A DNA stretch of 64,000 bases from positions 496,001 to 560,000 of the forward strand of contig OY829843.1 in NCBI GenBank assembly GCA_963691885.1, in the 5' to 3' direction. Of this stretch, positions 61,432 to 64,000 are shown in pieces (position 1 is the stretch's first letter; each line of letters starts with the position of its first letter). The notes beneath the pieces were generated by a model, which ran no database searches, was not told the origin of the DNA, and was given only the letters and a program-made list of their open reading frames with translations. A program made the translations under genes and the position numbers. The stretch comes from G963691885 sp963691885 (GTDB lineage: Bacteria; Pseudomonadota; Alphaproteobacteria; UBA8366; Aestuariispiraceae).

Positions 61432-63198
61432 TCACGGCAAGGAAACCGTGAATTCATAAGAGCAACCGGCCCCTGGCGATGATCTGGCCGTAAATGAGCC
61501 ACCGAAAACCTGGCCGCTCACGCGTCCATTGTCCGTCCAGCCAAGGGATCGAAACTTCATAGAAACCTTGCCGCTTGGTGAAACCAGTCCGGAAAGACGC
61601 ACCGGCGCGCCCAAAGAGGATTTCAGCTCAGACTTGATGACGCCTTCCTCAATCTCGATTGTGCCGGTTACCCGCTCGTTATGGGTACAGAAAATAGTGC
61701 CCATTGTGCGTCCATGTGTAACCCAACCATCGACCTTCAAAATGCCGTTTCGCGGGTTATTCGGCCCAAGGGCTGCAACCTGTGTCTCTGCGGGAGCGGG
61801 CGTCGGCGCTGGCTGCGGCGCCACGGTTGGCTGCGTTACAATACTGGGTGCCGGTGCCGCAGGTACGGGTGCAGACGCGTTCGAAAGACTTGAAAGTTTT
61901 GCACGGGCCAGCCCACTGTAAAGCCCATCGGGATATTGCTGCAGGAACGCTTCAAACAGCGCGCGATCCTGACTGTTTTTGACGCTGTCCCAAAGGGCGC
62001 GTTCTCGCTGGCGCTCTGCCTCTGCCGCTTGTGTACTCTGCGCAGCTCTCAGTTTTGCAAGCCGCGCCTTTGCCAAGGCCGAAAATGTGCCGTTCGGATA
62101 AACATCCAGAAAACGCTCAAATTCCACTGGCTCATCACTCAATTGAATGGACTGATACAGCATCAATTCCTGATTGGTATTGCTGAAAGGTGGCGCGGTG
62201 AGCGAGGCGATCCGCTGGCGCGCGACATCGTTAAAGACACCATTGGGAAACCGATCCAGATAGCTTTTTATCAGTTCGGGGTCCTGGCTGAGAGAGACAG
62301 ACTTCCAATATTCAACATCCAGCGCATTCTCGGACTGTGGCGGTGCGGTCAAAGCAGAACTTGGCAAGGTGCCCAGATTTTTCTTTTCCTCAAGAACAAC
62401 ATTCGTTGAGGGAACGAAGTAAAAATCACCGGTGAGAGAGGAGGATTCCCATGGGACCTGCGACGCGTTGGTTCTTTCCATAACCGACACGCGGACAGTT
62501 TTGAAAACCTCTTCTACTTTGGCACCTTCTTCGCGGATCGCCCGGGTCAACGCCGTCGTATACGGGCTGTTCTTGCCTGTTCCGTCACTGGCGACCTGCC
62601 CGGGCGCGGTTGAATAGGCCAGCAATGTACCGGTCGGTGCGTCCATGCGCGCCAACCCGCGGGCAGCAGAACGGGAACCGCTGGCAAAAGGATTGTTCCG
62701 GCAGGCATCAAGGATAACGATGTTCAATTTGCTGCGGGCCTCGCGCAAGCCAATCAAAAGGGAGGAAGCACGCACTGCCTCAATATCCACGTCGACTTCG
62801 TCCTCAATGCTGGCACCGACCGGGATCATGTAATTCTCACCGTTCACCTGAACGCCGTGGCCCGCAAAATACACCAGCGCCACAGCGTCCTTGCCGGCAT
62901 TCTCGACATCTCTGCTGAAATTGACGATGGCCCGCTTCATCGTGCGCTGATCGGCATTCAGATACTCAAACACTTCGAAACCAACGCCGCGCAGGGTTCT
63001 GGTCATCAAAGCAGCGTCATTGACCGGGTTTTTCAGTGGCCCAAACTCGTAATCGGAATTGCCGATAACCAGGGCAAGACGGGGAACAGATTCTACAGCG
63101 AACGCGGGCTTAACACTCTGCACCGCTGCTATTACGACTGACAGACCGACGACAATCGCAAAGCCGAAAACGCGCATGGAAAACACCCCAGACTTCAT
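61432..63198 (-). CDS. Exported caspase-like (C14) protein with internal repeats
   Basis: From ATG 63198 the protein is 588 aa, with a signal peptide (FGFAIVVGLSVVIAAVQSV) and a caspase p20-type domain carrying His114 (VYFAGHGVQ) and Cys166 (VILDACRNNPF). Next come three repeats of about 36 residues sharing a pattern of Phe/Tyr-Pro-Asn/Asp-Gly and an Ala-Arg-x-Lys/Arg-Leu/Ile end (DRFPNGVFNDVARQRI, DVYPNGTFSALAKARL, QQYPDGLYSGLARAKL), a Pro/Ala linker, and a beta-rich tail (DGWVTHGRTMGTIF, CTHNERVTGTIEIEEGV). The target is unknown; other starts (63177, 63210) are possible. Confidence 0.85.
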   Translation of the reverse strand: MKSGVFSMRVFGFAIVVGLSVVIAAVQSVKPAFAVESVPRLALVIGNSDYEFGPLKNPVNDAALMTRTLRGVGFEVFEYLNADQRTMKRAIVNFSRDVENAGKDAVALVYFAGHGVQVNGENYMIPVGASIEDEVDVDIEAVRASSLLIGLREARSKLNIVILDACRNNPFASGSRSAARGLARMDAPTGTLLAYSTAPGQVASDGTGKNSPYTTALTRAIREEGAKVEEVFKTVRVSVMERTNASQVPWESSSLTGDFYFVPSTNVVLEEKKNLGTLPSSALTAPPQSENALDVEYWKSVSLSQDPELIKSYLDRFPNGVFNDVARQRIASLTAPPFSNTNQELMLYQSIQLSDEPVEFERFLDVYPNGTFSALAKARLAKLRAAQSTQAAEAERQRERALWDSVKNSQDRALFEAFLQQYPDGLYSGLARAKLSSLSNASAPVPAAPAPSIVTQPTVAPQPAPTPAPAETQVAALGPNNPRNGILKVDGWVTHGRTMGTIFCTHNERVTGTIEIEEGVIKSELKSSLGAPVRLSGLVSPSGKVSMKFRSLGWTDNGRVSGQVFGGSFTARSSPGAGCSYEFTVSLP

Positions 63199-63311
63199 TG
63201 AAGAAACCATTCCTGTAACCCGACCCAGTTCTAATATAGTTGTTTCAACAACCAAATTCTTTTAACCTACGGTTAACCATTAGCATATCGATTAGTTTAT
63301 TGGAATATTAC

Positions 63312-63821
63312 ATGGCGAGACCCGCACAATTCCGCGATTTCAGGCAAAGAGACCTGTTGCCAGGTCAAGTGCAATCGCTTTCGGGGATCCTTGGCAAGGT
63401 GGTCGGTATTGAACTCGAACAACGTCACAGTCTTTCGACAGTCGAATGGCGCGTCCTCGCCCATATTGCGACGGGAAACCCAGAAGACGACGCGCCGTTA
63501 ACCGCGCAGACGATCGCGTCAAGAACCGGCATCGATAAAGGCTGGGTCAGTCGTGCGATCACCCGTCTCCTCGCTCGAGATCTGATAGAACGGGAACGCG
63601 ACACCATTGACAGCCGTCGGCATCTGCTCAACCCGACGATAAAAGGCATCGACCTGTTCGAAGCAGGCGTGATCACAATGCGGCAATTACAAAGCAAATT
63701 ATTGGACGCGTTCGACGAAGCAGAGCATACAAGTTTCGTCAGACTGTTTACGCGCCTCCAGAGAGAGGCGGAAACCATATACCAGGACCAGATGGACTTA
63801 AAATCCAAACGCGATGCGTAA
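63312..63821 (+). CDS. MarR-family transcriptional regulator
   Basis: The 169-aa protein has a MarR winged helix (STVEWRVLAHIATG, APLTAQTIASRTGIDKGWVSRAITRLLARDLIERERDTIDSRRHLLNPT) flanked by dimerisation helices. The DSRRHLL wing is typical. I start at MARPAQF (63312), with GGA about nine bases upstream. It is divergent from the caspase-like gene, which may be its target. Confidence 0.88.
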   Translation: MARPAQFRDFRQRDLLPGQVQSLSGILGKVVGIELEQRHSLSTVEWRVLAHIATGNPEDDAPLTAQTIASRTGIDKGWVSRAITRLLARDLIERERDTIDSRRHLLNPTIKGIDLFEAGVITMRQLQSKLLDAFDEAEHTSFVRLFTRLQREAETIYQDQMDLKSKRDA

Positions 63822-63851
63822 GTGAAAATCCGAATGGCCTAAAAATTTGGC

Positions 63852-63868
63852 AAAACCTGCGGTTTTTT
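63852..63868 (+). terminator. Weak terminator after the MarR gene
   Basis: AAAACC and GGTTTT form a 6-bp stem around a 3-base loop, followed by more T residues, about 30 bases after the MarR stop. The stem is short and A+T-rich, so efficiency is doubtful. Confidence 0.45.
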
Positions 63869-64000
63869 GTGAATCTACATCTTGTGGATAACTTTTAACC
63901 CAACACAATTTGTAGGGAAATCAACCTTTAGACAATTACTTAATGAGAACAAAGATAGATCAAGTGGAGTTCGGCTAATCCTTTGAAAAACAGTAAAAAA

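Noticed and set aside
63840..64000. A perfect DnaA-box complement (TGTGGATAA at 63883-63891) in A+T-rich DNA, as a possible origin of replication
   Set aside because: Only one box is visible, with no cluster, no 13-mer repeats and no origin-linked gene next to it. The region continues past the window, so nothing more can be said.
1..64000. tRNA, rRNA genes or a CRISPR array
   Set aside because: No cloverleaf-like intergenic segments, rRNA sequence or regularly spaced repeats were found; most gaps are under 225 bp.

Overview
The window looks like one contiguous piece of an alphaproteobacterial chromosome, probably Rhodospirillales-like and heterotrophic. This rests on gene content and style: class II DAHP synthase, glutathione reductase, a complete beta-hydroxyaspartate cycle, TRAP transport, non-pyrrolysine MttB, CyaC-type redox cyclases, dense packing, and frequent ATGA, TGATG or TTGA stop/start overlaps. 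No rRNA, tRNA or CRISPR array was recognised. One complete insertion sequence and one small acquired defence cassette are present.

Left part (1-20.8 kb). NAD metabolism (nadE, cut by the window edge, and a nicotinate phosphoribosyltransferase) flanks DAHP synthase and glutathione reductase. Divergent from gor is a redox/signalling run: a thioredoxin-like [2Fe-2S] protein, a small secreted protein, two tandem adenylate cyclases with haem-type membrane anchors and ferredoxin domains, and a GST. Next comes a five-gene minus-strand operon (glmU, glmS, a GNAT acetyltransferase, a YqaA-family membrane protein and a 2-oxoglutarate/Fe(II) oxygenase). Then follow gph, a DUF3108 protein, a YciA thioesterase, gentisate dioxygenase and a PAS protein.

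Middle (20.9-34.5 kb). The glyoxylate-assimilating beta-hydroxyaspartate cycle operon bhcABCD lies divergent from its IclR regulator bhcR. A two-gene RloA/RloB (AbiL-like) defence cassette sits directly after the 3' end of bhcD and is bracketed by a 235-bp duplication of that end; the probable original operon terminator now lies beyond the cassette. Further right are an RNA helicase, a frameshifted RidA gene and a chemoreceptor gene split by an IS3-family (IS407-like) element with a 4-bp target duplication.

Right part (34.5-64 kb). SelO is followed by envelope genes: a YdbH protein with a lipoprotein that appears to be a natural YnbE-YdbL fusion, a FecR-like secreted protein, a papain-like protease and an OmpA protein. 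A GntR regulator and a seven-gene aromatic-catabolism/TRAP operon share a perfect palindrome that is a candidate operator. The remainder is mostly stand-alone metabolic genes (pirin, cupin, SDR, aldolase, MBL hydrolase, cytochrome P460, an HtrA-like protein lacking all three catalytic residues, MttB, mtnA), a caspase-like protein and a MarR regulator.
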